Assembly (NCBI GenBank): GCA_019614645.1
Contig: JABWDB010000001.1
Location: 20,935,501 to 20,999,500 of the forward strand
DNA: 64,000 nucleotides
Source: Stratiolaelaps scimitus
Taxonomy: Eukaryota > Arthropoda > Arachnida > Mesostigmata > Laelapidae
Reading direction: 5' to 3'
Shown in pieces: positions 1-11,686 of the stretch (position 1 is its first letter; every line of letters starts with the position of its first letter). The notes below the pieces were generated by a model. It saw only the letters and a list, made by a program, of their open reading frames with translations, was not told the DNA's origin and ran no database searches. A program made the position numbers and the translations under genes.

Positions 1-1100
1 TATATTTCACTAAATCGATAGATTGGCTTCAGCAGATATGTCAGTGGGAGGTTTGGTGATCTTCAAAAAGTGCATTTGTCCATACGCCCATCCAATTTGG
101 TTCTAAACTCGTTTTTGGAATTTTCGAATGGTTAAAGAACACCGACGGTTAGAAGCGGTGTTCACCATCAGTGAATTTACTCGCAGAAACAGCCTGCGCG
201 TTGCGGAAATAGTCTACATCGATGAAGTGGCTAGATTTTCGAGTAGAAACGAAATCATAGATAAATTCATAAGCGAATTGAGAGTTCGGCGTTCAATTTC
301 ATTGCATCAGTCCTGAAGACTTGAAAAGCTCGTTCCCATACTTGGTGACATTTCGCAAAATGTAAGCTGCCATTGAGGTAGATATTATAGCAAACTGGAG
401 TCTCAAATATGAATCTTCCTTTCAGGCTTGTTGGGGAACAAGATGCATACCTAACAATCTAAATCCAATCTAACTCGGTTAAATACTATTATCGCCTAAA
501 TCGCAACGCCATCGAGTTATTAGCCTGCAAATGAATGACCGACAAACGACTGCATATCACTTCCATTGTAAAATTTTTTTAATACATATAACACACCAGC
601 AGTATACCACACCTATATATATATATATATATATGCGCCTTTGTGTGATATACTTCTGGTGTGTTATATTCCTCCAGATGTTCATTTCTCTCTCGTAGAT
701 GGTTTAATAGTGAGCGTTTTGGATTGGTAAACAGGATAAACGGATAGACATAATACCTGGCAACAAAGTTTGCCAGACGCGAGCGATCTTTGGGTTTCTT
801 TTAAATCTTTCTTTATCTATGGAGTCTCAGCCTAAAGATAAAGAGCCGAGGCCTAGTCATAGGAGGGGAACAGCTAAGGGTCGTTAACTCCAAGAAAGAG
901 AAAGGTGTCCGTTTCTTCATGCAACTCAAACGGACTATTTTTACTTTCCATCTAGCGCTGTATGCATCTGAAAGACTCTCGTTAGGAGTGCGTCTTCTAG
1001 TAGTGTGTAGCTGTGATAATGAAATAACGGGCGAGGAATAGTAGCCGGAGAAGATGCAAGGAACCGTATCCCTTTTTCTATGGGTAATTATGCCCCCAAA

Positions 1101-1149
1101 ATATGTCCCAAATTGGCCCCGTCCGAGGCCGGGCCAATTTGGGACATAT
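1101..1149. repeat. Perfect hairpin, 19-bp arms, 11-nt loop
   Basis: ATATGTCCCAAATTGGCCC (1101-1119) pairs exactly with 1131-1149. Too short for a canonical miRNA precursor. Confidence 0.85.
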
Positions 1150-1306
1150 GTGCATCGAAACTTGCTGAAAATATGCGATTGCGCGGTAGGTTTTGTTCGC
1201 CTCGACATACAACACTGTCTAGCAATGGTCTCTGGAAGCGATCCATTGCTACAGTTCGACGATAACACAATAAACCGTTCCTCGACTCCGTCTCTGATAC
1301 GGTGCG

Positions 1307-1307
<1 letters not shown>

Positions 1308-1337
<30 letters not shown>
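1308..1337. repeat. (ATA)n microsatellite
   Basis: About ten uninterrupted ATA units. Confidence 0.9.
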
Positions 1338-3442
1338 GACTTCCATGGCTTGTTCACCGAGCAACCAAATGCACACTTCTTAATATATAATACTATACAT
1401 CGCCGAATTCGGAACAATCCGTCCCGATGCTGTAATTCCATATATAATATTGTACATTAGTTTGTCACAAACTCCGCTAGAACTCAAACCCACTCATGTG
1501 AATATATTCGTAGTAAGATACGAAGAATGCTTTTCATTCAAAAATAAACAATAGGACACAGAGACACTCGAACAGATAACACGATTGCATAAGCAACAGA
1601 GCTTTCATCGTATGACCCCCAATAGTCCTCGATAACGCAGGCCCTAGAGCCAACCCCCTCCCCGGCCGCAGCACCGTTGTTAAATCTCGCGCATTGTCCA
1701 ACGGTTAAACGAGGAATATCTACGACTTCATTGACGCGATCACCCGACGTCTGAGGCACGTCCGAGCACTCGTAATTTCTCATGTTCGACCTGATACCCG
1801 TCCACCGAATCGTTTGCGTAACTGCCTACGATAAACAGCAGCGAATATGGTCACTCACGCTCTCCCGAGATGATCTCCGTCCCGCGATTCCCCGATCGCC
1901 GTGATTCTTACTGGTTGAACGACCGAATCGGAACCATGCATGGATATTGCACCCTGCGAAATCCTGCGAGCACATCCATCTGGTTAGTTTTGCTGTTTTT
2001 AAGGGTCCCCAAGGTCAAACTGTTGCAGGCCTGTCTCTGTCGTACATGCCTTTCTATAATAATAAATCATAGAATGAGATCATCATATTTTCGTATAGGC
2101 CTCGCCTAGGCAGATTCTCCTTGCACCGTCCATTATTCAGCGGCTCGCCGACAGATTATTGCTACAACTGCAGTCATTGCGTCTGATGAATATTAACAAT
2201 CTCTATCGATCTCTTCGCTAAGACAACTCATCACGCGAATGGTGGTCGGCACTCGCGGACAAGACTACGTCAATAACAGTCAATACCATATCGATCCAGG
2301 GTATTCTCATACCATCATCTTTTTTTACGCTTTCCCAAATGCAATAGCATTGCAATAATTATCAGAGGGGGAGAAAAATACAAACGAGTTATCTCTCGCC
2401 GTTTGGGAAAGGCAATGTGCTGCCACCATTGGTATTGTTTTTATCGACGCTTTATAAACGTTTCGCTATTCGTTTCAATATCGCTAAGCACAGGGCGTTA
2501 TTCGTGACGGGTCCGGTGACATATTGATTTCATGTTCACGTGTTGGAAATTGGTTGTAGTAAAGCCCATAAAACACCACTGGAAAAGCAGGCCTAACGCG
2601 CTATAGGTAGCCTGGTCATACGTAAAGGATGGGTTCGTATTCTGGTTTCAATCTTCTCTGGGGACTATTTTGAGAATTATTTTGTGGGAGAAAAGCAATT
2701 ATAAGAGGGAGGGAACCGTCCCCCCCCGTCCCTGTGGGAAGCAGCCGTCCGATAGATTTTTCGAAGGCGACCCATTCGAAGCCGGCCCAATGCCCCCACC
2801 ACACCACCACGTTCAGACGACGTCACTTGAATCATAAAAATGGCAGGGCCTAAGGCTGAGCAATGTTCATTAAATATATACGGATGTAATCGAGTTAGGA
2901 ACAAGGCTTTAGTTACTGCATGTTAAGCTGATCGCTGTACACCATCACACATACTGGTTTTTCTTTTATAATGAATGTTGCACACGGTACAATCGTTAAC
3001 CTTTTTCTTACGATAAAGCTATTATTAGGTCATTTGAAGCCATTATGTACATCGAAAAATCCTCGATAACTTCGGAACAAAAAGCACTAGAACTATGATT
3101 TTTTAGTACCAGAGGCACTCACCCTTCTAATTTACGCACTGGAACTCCAGTGGACGTGTACGTTCCATTTGCGTTGCCATACCTAATTTCATTGTCGATA
3201 ACTTCCTGAAGCAACGGCTGGACGGTGTACATCACCAATTGCCCTTTTTTAATCCATGGAAACAACCGCAATCACAAGGACCTAAATGTCGACAATATGC
3301 AGTTTGAATCTATTGCTAAATATTCTCGGCCTCGAACCAGTTCGTTATTTCAGCCGTTGTCATCGAGAAGCCACATCGCGTGCTTTCTATTCCCACGCCA
3401 TCCGTCTATGAACCTTTTTCAAGAACTCAACGTGTCAGGTTA

Positions 3443-3476
3443 CACTGATGTTTTCGTTTCGTCGAAAACATCAGTG
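3443..3476. repeat. Perfect hairpin, 14-bp arms, 6-nt loop
   Basis: CACTGATGTTTTCG (3443-3456) pairs exactly with CGAAAACATCAGTG (3463-3476). Confidence 0.85.
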
Positions 3477-3544
3477 CAACTCAAAATATGAAATGGGGTT
3501 GAAGTTCATAGTGACTCTTATCATCGCGCTGGGACCAGATCTCT

Positions 3545-3830
3545 ACGACACTGCCGCTGCATACTGCCTTTTGTCCGTTCGAAGCCATGTCGTAGCCTGA
3601 ATCCCCTCAGGCGGCCGGTACAAACTCACCCAAGGTTCGTCGAGCGCAATGGTATACTTTAGCCGAGTGGCTTGTTGCTTATTTTCTTGTAGGTTACACT
3701 TAGTACATGCCACAGGTATTTCCATATGAGCCGGAGCTAATTCGTAGGGGACCCATTTTGCATTTTTCTCTGCAATTTTTCATGTTTTCGCTATGGCTTC
3801 GTACCATATGGTGGTCGTATATCCAGAAAA
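3545..3830 (-). pseudogene. Mariner-family transposase relic (middle part)
   Basis: Conceptual translation of the minus strand gives pieces typical of mariner transposases: KWVPYEL at about 3735-3758, then after a diverged spacer TIALDEPWVSLYRPPEG. The DE-W block contains the first catalytic Asp (codon 3639-3641). Upstream, YEAIAKT continues the alignment but is cut by a TGA. Neither the N-terminal DNA-binding part nor the other catalytic residues could be traced, and no terminal inverted repeats were found. An old, inactive copy. The plus-strand open frames at 3.7-4.15 kb are antisense or chance frames. Confidence 0.6.
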
Positions 3831-5506
3831 GGCCGACAAAGTATATCGTCCAACTCTCGTTTGCTCTGGTGCAACTTCTAAATTCGTGCTTATTCTTTCG
3901 AGACAAACCAACGCTGAGCTACATAGGTTCTATGCAAAAGCTCAAACAACAAACAGGTCACATTCAACCTGGCTTGATTCGAAATCTATCAAAGTTTGTT
4001 TTGATATACAGAATAGCTCTGAACGACCTAATATCATTATTAAGCTGATTTTGAAATTCACAAAGCATATCGCCCTCACACGCAATCGCGATTGCGATAA
4101 CCCTGGACAACGATATACTAAGAACAAATTGGGAATGGCCACACATTGATACAAATTAAGTCGCCCTCCATTTGGTTTGTCCATATTTATTATTGTTCAA
4201 ATTATTCGATTATTTGCGTCATTGTTGTCTGAGTAGAATTTGTTACACGACTTTGCCTGGGAAAACCACCCTACTCTTGAGGCTGCGTCCTTCCACGGTG
4301 CGAGGATCGATCGCCTGTGAAGACAGCTCCTCGAGCTGCTGCGGCGTCACTGGAAGATGCGCGAATATGCAAGAGGCATACACAGAAAAAGAAGAATTAA
4401 TGAATATAATCGACAAGTGGAACACAGTAAATGATCACGTGTGATTATGAAATCTGCCTTAATTGGAATTATCTGTGTTCAAAGCACAGGACGTTTCGCT
4501 TCGAATGGAGGCGAATCAGAACACACTAACACTATGAAAATACGCTATGATTTATTTATCAACAAAAATCACAAGGTATAGTTATTCAGTGGGAAGAGTG
4601 AAAGGTTACTTCATGTGAGCGTTTCGTCGGGGCGGGCTTTCAAAACGTAGCGTAACAATGGATAAAACAACTTAGAATGAATAGGGTTATCGAGGGCCAT
4701 ACACAAAAGTAGTACATACTAATCGAAACCTAGTAAATTAACATAAAACAGAACGGGTCCACTTCTATATATTGGTACAATTTGTCTTTGCCAATAAAAT
4801 GTTGAAAATCGTGATTAGCGTAATACGCACACCACACACAGAGAGAAAAGTACGCGCATATGCGTCATCTCATATATCCGCGTGTCTCACCGCTCTTACT
4901 GAAGGAATGCTAAAGACGGTACCGGGAAGGGCGGTATATATATATATATACATATATTATATATATATCCTCGGGTCACGATTAAGTTATAAAATATCAG
5001 CTGGTGGATTTGTTGCGGGATCCAGCTTATCCGCCATACATTAGGGTATACATATGTTCGTTGCGAAATATTGGTCATCCGTTACCATTGGCTATGGGTC
5101 TTTCTAGAGAGTCGGACATCCGATTCCGATATCTACGTAGACAGCCAGTTGTTTTTGATGCCAGTATCACGTGTGGCTGTTGCGCGCCCTACCCCCCCAA
5201 AGGCAATCATTCCGTCTTGGGGATTCTCGTCACGCTGCGATCTCCAAAGTCAATACAATACACTTGGACAAAGTGTATTGCACCAAATCGTGCTATTGTG
5301 CGCTAGGTCCGAATTGACGCATTACGAATGGACAAAGTAACAGCGATCCTCTCTAGTAATGAGTTTTCTTTTGTTTGATAACAAGAGCGTTATTTCTATC
5401 AGTATCTATTATTATTATTACTATTATATTTTTCTACAATTAGAACATCCATCGAGTTTATTTCAAATTCCGGCTGTTAGTAAGTTAACACTTGCTAATG
5501 GATTTC
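3831..5506. other. Intergenic; no gene seen
   Basis: Right flank of the mariner relic. It has a minus-strand frame near 4313-4380 (TPQQLEELSSQA) with no support, a (TA)n region at 4935-4968 and a 10-bp perfect hairpin at 5256-5280. Confidence 0.55.
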
Positions 5507-5703
5507 GCATATAGCCTAAACTTTTTTTTTTTAGAGGAGAAGGACATTTTTTTCAAACGCACGGACACCACCAGAGACATTCGAATCTCCATGAAAGTGG
5601 GCCAACCCAGTGCAGGGTTGACGTGGATGACAAAACGCCTCTGCCTGCTAAAACCATCCTTTACTGAGAGTGTATCTCTTCCCCAGAGCATATAGCCTAA
5701 ACT
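5507..5703 (-). mobile_element. Poly(A)-tailed retroposon with perfect 16-bp target-site duplication
   Basis: The insert (about 5523-5687) reads on the minus strand from TCTGGGGAAGAGATACACTC to a terminal A-run (plus-strand T-run at 5522-5532). It is flanked by GCATATAGCCTAAACT at both 5507-5522 and 5688-5703, identical over 16 bp. A 3' A-tail with a long direct repeat is the signature of LINE-driven retroposition. A second copy lies at 19360-19523. The body is about 155 bp with no recognisable tRNA promoter boxes. It may be a SINE 3' part, a truncated LINE end or a processed transcript copy. Confidence 0.8.
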
Positions 5704-6640
5704 GACGGTTCCTAAGTGTTCGGTTGTATAGAACATCTGTGCAAACTCCAATTGTGGGCCACACCCTGTCTTAACAGTTTTGCTGTCAAGGTACAGGTGT
5801 ATTATATTTATAGGGTTTACGGATGATCACGACCTCGTTGTGTTCAGTCAGCGCGGGAGCGTTAGATGCATCTGACATTATTTCCCCTCCCATAATAAGG
5901 TGAACCCGCAATGTCTTTGTGTGCATCATAGCTCTCATCAGCCACAGCTCAGATAACTAAATGGGTAGACTGTGGCTATAAATAGGAGATATTGAGAAAC
6001 AACATAACACATTCACATTCGAGCAAGTATCTGTGTAGTTCACCGTTTGTTTAGCGTTGTTCTTAACATGGAACTTGCCTTCAAAAGTAAAGACCCATGG
6101 CAACACACTGGTCAAGCTACAGAGAGCGTGTTTGATAATCCAATAGATGTCTTTAAAGGGGACCAATGGAGAAAGTGATCCATTATGAAATTTATTTGCG
6201 ATATTATCGTGGAGCCAAACTGAAAATCGCATTACAAGCGAACACTATATAGTCTCTTACTTGTTGAAGACATGAGACGTGGTTTTGCGCTGCCCATGAC
6301 GCCAGCTTACCCCGAATTCGTTGGGATGCGGGAAAGATAGATTGCAGAGATATCGACTCGGAGTTTTACAATGCGGGTGGGATGACTAACGATAAACGGA
6401 GGGGGCCACTCAGAGCGACCCGATACGTTGCAACTCGTTTTGCAATACACAGTTTTCGCCATGTTCAATGTGTATCAGGACAGACTCGAACTGTTTATGT
6501 AAATATTGCAATAATGTTTGCGCCAGATATCATCACGTTGGAGAATGAACTCGATTAATCTCACTGACCCAGTCACTGGTCCGCCAACAAATCGAAACAT
6601 GTTTATTCTTCGATGTCTATCTATGTGGCCCCTGTTTACA
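5704..6640. other. Intergenic; nothing recognised
   Basis: A minus frame of 91 codons at 5957-6232 has no protein-like features. The region would lie just past the 3' end of gene 1. Confidence 0.5.
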
Positions 6641-6869
6641 CGAGCTGACTGATCCCCTATACACTTTATTGTTTTTACTGCTGCACCGCGTTACTAGATA
6701 GCTAAGTATGTGCGACACAGTACCGTTTGAATAAATAATAAATTTGTAATTCCAAGCAAGCGACAGTTCAAGATGAGAGCTCTAACAAGGAAATTCTACC
6801 TCGTCAAGAGAGATTGTGACTGGTTTCCAATCTACGTACGTTACCAATCAATGCTGTACAAATGTGTGT

Positions 6870-6883
6870 TCAAAGAAGAGCCA
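6870..6883 (-). CDS. Gene 1, possible terminal micro-exon
   Basis: After the phase-1 donor at 7015, the first plausible acceptor downstream in frame is CGTTTAG ending at 6884. Reading on gives Leu-Ala-Leu-Leu and a TGA. The polypyrimidine tract is weak. An AATAAA (minus) lies about 200 bp further on near 6665, which would fit a short 3' UTR. Offered as the simplest way to close the gene; transcript data could easily move it. Confidence 0.2.
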
Positions 6884-7014
6884 CTAAACGAGATACCGTT
6901 GCCCGATGATCGCGCGTCTTTCAAATGGTATCAACGTTTCAACAGGCGTAACACTCCAGTGACCACCGTACTACGTCAATACGACCATTTATGCAAAAAG
7001 AAACCGCGACTTAC

Positions 7015-7311
7015 GTCCGGCGACAAGTTCGGCTTCGAGCTGTGCGATGTGATCCCTTGTTGGAGGGCCACCAGATGTAACCGGCACCAAGGGTGGACGA
7101 GTCGGTCTATTGGTGCCACTATTTGTATTGAGCAGTTGGTCCCCCGGGTGTATGGGCGGCTTCACCAAAAGAGCTCCTCCCGAATCACCGAATGTCTGAA
7201 AGGCCGTGGATATTGCAGGCTGAGGCTTCACACCAGCAGGAGGCCTCACCTGAGGTGGTACAAAGGGGTTTGGTTGAAGAGGTTTCACCAGAAACATTTT
7301 AGCGAAGCTTG
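7015..7311 (-). CDS. Gene 1, downstream Pro-rich exon
   Basis: The open frame is bounded by an acceptor (CCTAG at 7312-7316) and a strong donor (CCGGAC/GTAAGT, GT at 7014-7013). It needs one base from the preceding exon, matching the phase-1 end of exon 11687-12146 or the alternative end (7655) of exon 7644-7873, and it leaves phase 1. The roughly 99 residues are rich in Pro, with runs such as PLQPNPFVPPQVRPPAGVKP, and close with a charged helix-like segment (HIAQLEAELVAG). Composition agrees with the other gene 1 exons. A possible terminal exon follows at 6883-6870: acceptor TTTAG, then four codons and TGA, with AATAAA in minus orientation near 6665. That last step is only a suggestion. The plus-strand open frame over this region is the antisense shadow. 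Confidence 0.62.
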
Positions 7312-7643
7312 CTAGGTATTAAAATGTGCACCAGTTTGTTCAGATTGTCGATAAGCGCATATCCTATAATTTACACACGAACACTGTGATGGTCAATACA
7401 GACTCATACTATAATGATAATTATTATTGTTGAGCTGATTGCCTTGCTTGAGTGTGTAGTCACACAGAGATAATAACAAATATATCCACGTGAGTTTAGT
7501 TGAACTAATTCAAAACGATAATTTGTTCGCAATGCAAAAGAATCGCAAGTTTGTCAGGAACATTCAGGGAAGCAGTACGGGTCCGGGCTCCGCAGCGAAT
7601 GCTGATGACAGCACCGTCTCGAGCAAATTCAACAAAAACTTAC

Positions 7644-7873
7644 TTTATCCTCACGAACAACTTGGGGAAGATCAACGACAAACTCTGGCGTCCAAGAACC
7701 GCTAAATCGCGAGCCCCTGTCAGGTCTGGGCTGCTGCCCCGCGCTTGGAAGCACAACGACTTGATCGAAAGGAATATCCTTCACTTCTGAATTTGCATTG
7801 TGCGGGCGATGTAGAGCATTTGGGAGTCTTCGGTCCTTTGGATGTGACCCAGCTGGTGGGACTCCACGGTAGC
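7644..7873 (-). CDS. Gene 1, internal exon (no ATG; open between splice sites)
   Basis: A 230-bp segment, open for 76 codons, lies between a good acceptor (TTTCTAG at 7874-7880) and a perfect donor (AAA/GTAAGT, GT at 7643-7642). It begins with two bases that complete the phase-1 codon left by exon 11687-12146, giving a Gly and then YRGVPPAG, which continues the GYRG theme of the first exon. The body is Pro/Arg/Asp-rich and ends with a hydrophobic-acidic stretch (EFVVDLPQVVREDK). The GTAAGT donor ends in phase 0, which does not match the phase-1 acceptor of exon 7015-7311. A second donor 11 bp earlier (GTTC/GTGAGG, exon end 7655) does match. The exon is well supported; its downstream junction is not. 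Confidence 0.66.
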
Positions 7874-9104
7874 CTAGAAACCATGTTAGTTAAACAGGTT
7901 AACTAACTAAATGAAACGTTTCCTGCGACGAAATATATTGTGAGAAATCAAGATTGTTTTCAGAAAGTGTGTAGGGTTTATCGAGTGGATGCAGGAAGCT
8001 TGCGCTGGACATGCGCTATCATTATCTGATAGTGCTGGCAGTCTGCAGGACAGGTAGAACTCAATAGGCAATTCTTCAAATATATAAGAAATACAGAACA
8101 GTAAGTCCAATGTGGTTTGTTGTTAATGATCAATAGCATTTGACAACGACGCCTCTCACGTCAACCGTAACATAAGCTATTATACTCTGACTTTAGCTGG
8201 GTCAAGCTAATGTTGCCCAGGTAATCACACGCGATATCATCTCGTCCGCTTAATAATACAGTATATAGATGGCACTGGTCCCGTATACACATTGATGGAA
8301 CAGATCACTGCAAACCACTATAGTTGGACAGTCCGTGTAAAAACAAAAGAGAGTATTCACTTACAAAATTGCTGATGTACCATATTATATTCGACGAAAA
8401 ATTGGCCCTTCTAAAATGGCAAGTTATATTCACATGATGCTCATATGGGAAACGCATCTATGCCGTGATATGATTTAAACACAACATATTACTCAGTTAG
8501 TCAAAGGCAGGATTCAGAACTGCCGGCTGTGACTAGTTACCGCCCGTAACGATCAAGGATTCCCGCATTGCGTTCTACAATACGCGAAAGCCTGCTAGTC
8601 AATCAAAATTTCACACTGCATTTAAAAGCAACAAACATTGATCACTGATGTCCCACGAATCAGGGACACTGCGTCACGGGCACTGACCACCAAAAATTGG
8701 CATTTAAATTTTCCATACCTTAATCGGAGACCCCAGTCAACATTGGGCTAATAGTCGCAGTCAACATATTTTTAATGTGGCAATATATTTGACACTTGAT
8801 TAGCATCGGGGAAGAACATCATTAGACAACAACAACTGGATAACTTTATCCTGACCTACACCAAACAGCTGATGTAATAAAATCACTTATTGTGCAGACT
8901 GGATTTAGCTAGGACATAAATACTATGTTCTTTTAATTTGCTTTTACTTTCGAGTATGCAAGGGAGACCTTTGAATTATCAGATAACATTCTTACTTGTG
9001 TACACGCATTTTGAGAATAATCAAAAATCATTTAATCAAGTCAAATTTCTAGTAGCAAACGAGTACACAAGATCTATACAAACAACAACAATTTACCTAT
9101 GAGT

Positions 9105-9145
9105 TGAAATTGACACAGTAATAGCTATGGTAAAATTGATTTAAT
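9105..9145 (-). repeat. Diverged duplicate of 9530-9572
   Basis: CAATTTTACCATAGCTATTACTG-type sequence (minus) matches 9541-9567 with few changes; in the same frame it reads NFTIAITVS against NFTTAITVS. Similarity continues weakly for about 50 bp upstream. Confidence 0.5.
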
Positions 9146-9241
9146 GTTAAGCATATCCCAGCGAAGACAAAACTCCACTTGAGAGTTAGAACGGTTAAAC
9201 TGGAACGGTCAACGAGGACGTAATAAAACCCTAGAGAAAGA

Positions 9242-9650
9242 CTAAGAAATACGTATTTTCTTCGTAGTAAAATAAAACCATATACTGTCAACAGCAGATT
9301 CTATGGGAGAAGCTTTCTTAACGAGAGGAGGTGAGGGCAATTTGTTATAAACCCTCCTTCTTTTGACTCGTTTACCGTCTCCGCCTGTTAGCCGACAATC
9401 TGCAGAACTCGTGCAAAAAGACCGGCCACATACGTAAGTCCCACCAACTACCCGAATTGTATTACACAGGGTGGTCATCTCTGCATTAGTCCCTCTGACA
9501 AGTCCTTGTACAGGTGTATATATTATCCAGAGACTTGAATTTGATACAGTAATAGCTGTGGTAAAATTTGCCACGGAAGTGTTCAGGAGAGACACAAATT
9601 CAGTCAGAGTGAAGTCTCTACCAGGAGACAATTTGGACTCACCAAATTGT
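9242..9650 (-). other. Unclassified 130-codon open frame inside the gene 1 intron
   Basis: The minus strand is open from just after a TGA near 9660 to 9242. It reads RDFTLTEFVSLLNTSVANFT, then AITVSNSSLWIIYTP, CNTIRVVGGTYVCGRSFCTS and a basic KRVKRRR segment, with several N-glycosylation-type sequons. No ATG at the start, no known domain. A diverged second copy of the NFTTAITVSNSS part lies at 9105-9145 in the same orientation. It could be an unassigned gene 1 exon or a fragment of a mobile element. Unrecognised. Confidence 0.3.
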
Positions 9651-9929
9651 CTGACTCACCAAGCGTCGCATTATAACTTGTGGAGACCATCAGATAATTA
9701 AGATGACAAACTGCTCACTTCAGCCTACTGGAAAATAACTTGTGTTCACATCGGCTTAGAGTGGAACAAGTTCGAGATCCTTGCCTGCTATATCTCAGTG
9801 ATAATATACAGGCGGTGGTTTATAAAAATACTTATATGGAGGCATGGTCTTATTTCATATCACTGCGTGTCGTAAAATACACAATAATTAGAGCAGCAGT
9901 CGAGGAGAGCGTGTCCAGCCAAGGCCGTC

Positions 9930-10960
9930 ATGGTCCAGAGGGAGGCGATGGCATTCTGTGCACAGCGGTTGGAAGGCGCCACAGAAGGAAGTATCCTGTC
10001 TAGGGTTTCAAGAATGGAAAGAGGTGAGTCGCATACGGTAGACAGCGTACTTCAGCAGCTTGGGCTGATCCGCACGGGACACCGCGTAACCGGGGTGGTT
10101 GCACAGTGGTTTACATAAGAGGGTGCTAGAGTGTCAACCACCGGGCCTCACCAAACGCCCTAAAGAAGGTACTGTCCTCGGTGGAAGGGGATGAGGGTGT
10201 ACTGTCAGCGCGGCGCCCATAGGCAGTGTTGTGGGCTTGCGGCTCCCTTGTGTAAGGGATACCGGCAGAGAGGAAAACCCTCACGAGCATGTCATTAAGC
10301 GTCGTATGACACGGCTGGCAACTGGCGCTGCGCTTGTACGATAAGCCGTAGTGGCCATTCGCTGTGACGGGGTCCGTGCAATGGTCGCAGCTTTGAGCCG
10401 CAACGACAGGCGTCCCGAATCGTAGTCCCACACAGAACCCGAGAGGGAGATCGCCGACGGTAGTGTCAAGGGACGAGGGGGGCAAAGCGCGGAGCCATGC
10501 CTGCTCTCGACCGCTCTGAGGCAAGCCTTGTCAGTGACGTGTGGCGCTGAGTCCAGGAGAGAGTCCCGCAGCTCCTGGTGGAGGACATCAGACCATACCT
10601 GCTGCAGGTGCTGCTTGTCCGGAGGAACCCGAACGCGGATGCCCATCTGGTTAAGGGCACTCTCATAAGAAGCGGAACTGACATGGAATATCGGAGGGAA
10701 AAGCATGGCGAACAAGTCGGCTGTCGACGTGAGCGAAGTGAACACTGGGGATGCCGAGGCCACCGAACGGACTGGCAAGGTAGCCCGCAACGTCGCTGCC
10801 GGAGGAAGCTAGAGGTTGAGGAAGGTTGTAAGGTCGTGCAGCCCTTACCGTCAAAGGCGCAGAGGGCCGAAGCATCGGTGCTGGCCGGGCTGAACCTGAG
10901 ACAGTGCTGCATGTACATTGCCGAGGAGGAGGACCGAAGGAGGAAGAGCTCCTGACAATC
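9930..10960 (-). pseudogene. Retroelement polyprotein C-terminal relic
   Basis: Minus-strand translation, with one frame change near 10500, reads VWSDVLHQEL, LRALPPSSLDTTVGDLPLG, VGLRFGTPVV, then a cysteine cluster (CDHC), HYGLSYKRSASCQPCHTTLN and VFLSAGIPYTREP. This order matches a reverse-transcriptase element family seen in many invertebrate genomes (a GLHGL.CKRSAGR..RH..LND signature before a GKRPDG..L.PW block). The part corresponding to the extreme C-terminus (FLLWRLPTAVHR) can be read at about 9960-10010. Key positions are decayed. It lies inside the long intron of gene 1, in the same orientation. I cannot assign the clade. Plus-strand frames here are shadows. Confidence 0.6.
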
Positions 10961-11686
10961 CCCCAACAGGGGCAGTCGGTTGAGCATCACCGAATTCTCC
11001 TATATAGCGAGTAGATTCCTATTCCTCTAGACCGAGATAGCGGTTGAGGAGGGATTGTTTTGTCCTACACGAAGGCAAGCGATTATTATCACCATAGTGG
11101 CAACCACTAATGCTACTTTGATTTCAAGTCATACTTTCGACATTGACTAGGTGCGCCGGACAGTATTCGGTGCCAAGAGGATATTCGAGTGTTGTTTGTA
11201 ATTCCCAATTATTGTTCTTTGCCAATTGAAACTATAACTGGAAGAGAGAACGTCGAAGGCAGCGTTTTAGTAACGTACCCTATCGCACGACAACGTGGAC
11301 AAGAGCAAGGCATCAACAGATGTAAAGGTTTAGTTACCTTTAGGACTTGTTTTGTTGAGTTCGTCTACTGTAACTGAAACATATGCTCACAGTCACCTGC
11401 ATAAGTACATGCTTAAGTGTTCATACGATACCCTGGCAAGCAAGCAAATGAGAACATACATGTTCTCGATAAGTTGAACAATTCAAATAGTCCTTAATAG
11501 AAAATCTTGTTGGTAGAAGATTTCCTTGCACCTGCGACGCACTCTCGACTTCTTGAATGGAGTCCATATGATTAACAAGCTAACTATTAATATTAATTCA
11601 TGGTATTGTGTACGGAGAGGCCTTTCTCCGGACAGTGTACACCTAACATCTATTAATCTATTTACATTATTTGGGGTTTAACTCAC

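Larger units (their letters stand above)
1..3540. other. Intergenic; no gene seen
   Basis: It holds a (TA)n run at 614-634, a perfect hairpin at 1101-1149, an (ATA)n at 1308-1337 and a hairpin at 3443-3476. Open frames up to 187 codons here run through the hairpin and microsatellite and have no protein-like features. Confidence 0.6.

Noticed and set aside
1101..1149. miRNA precursor
   Set aside because: The stem is only 19 bp with an 11-nt loop, too short for a Drosha/Dicer substrate, and there is no sign of a longer imperfect stem.
813..1376. 187-codon minus-strand open frame
   Set aside because: It begins in the (ATA)n repeat (a Tyr run), crosses the perfect hairpin and has no recognisable features.
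4243..4425. Minus frame with TPQQLEELSSQAIDPRTVEG, faintly like an IS630-type transposase N-terminus
   Set aside because: A short match by eye, with no second motif and no link to the mariner relic nearby.
6773..7315. 180-codon plus-strand open frame
   Set aside because: Its right half is antisense to the spliced exon 7015-7311, and its left half has no protein-like features. The minus-strand exon has proper splice borders.
10466..10990. 174-codon minus frame and 125-codon plus frame
   Set aside because: Other frames of the decayed retroelement; the recognisable protein blocks are in the neighbouring minus frames.
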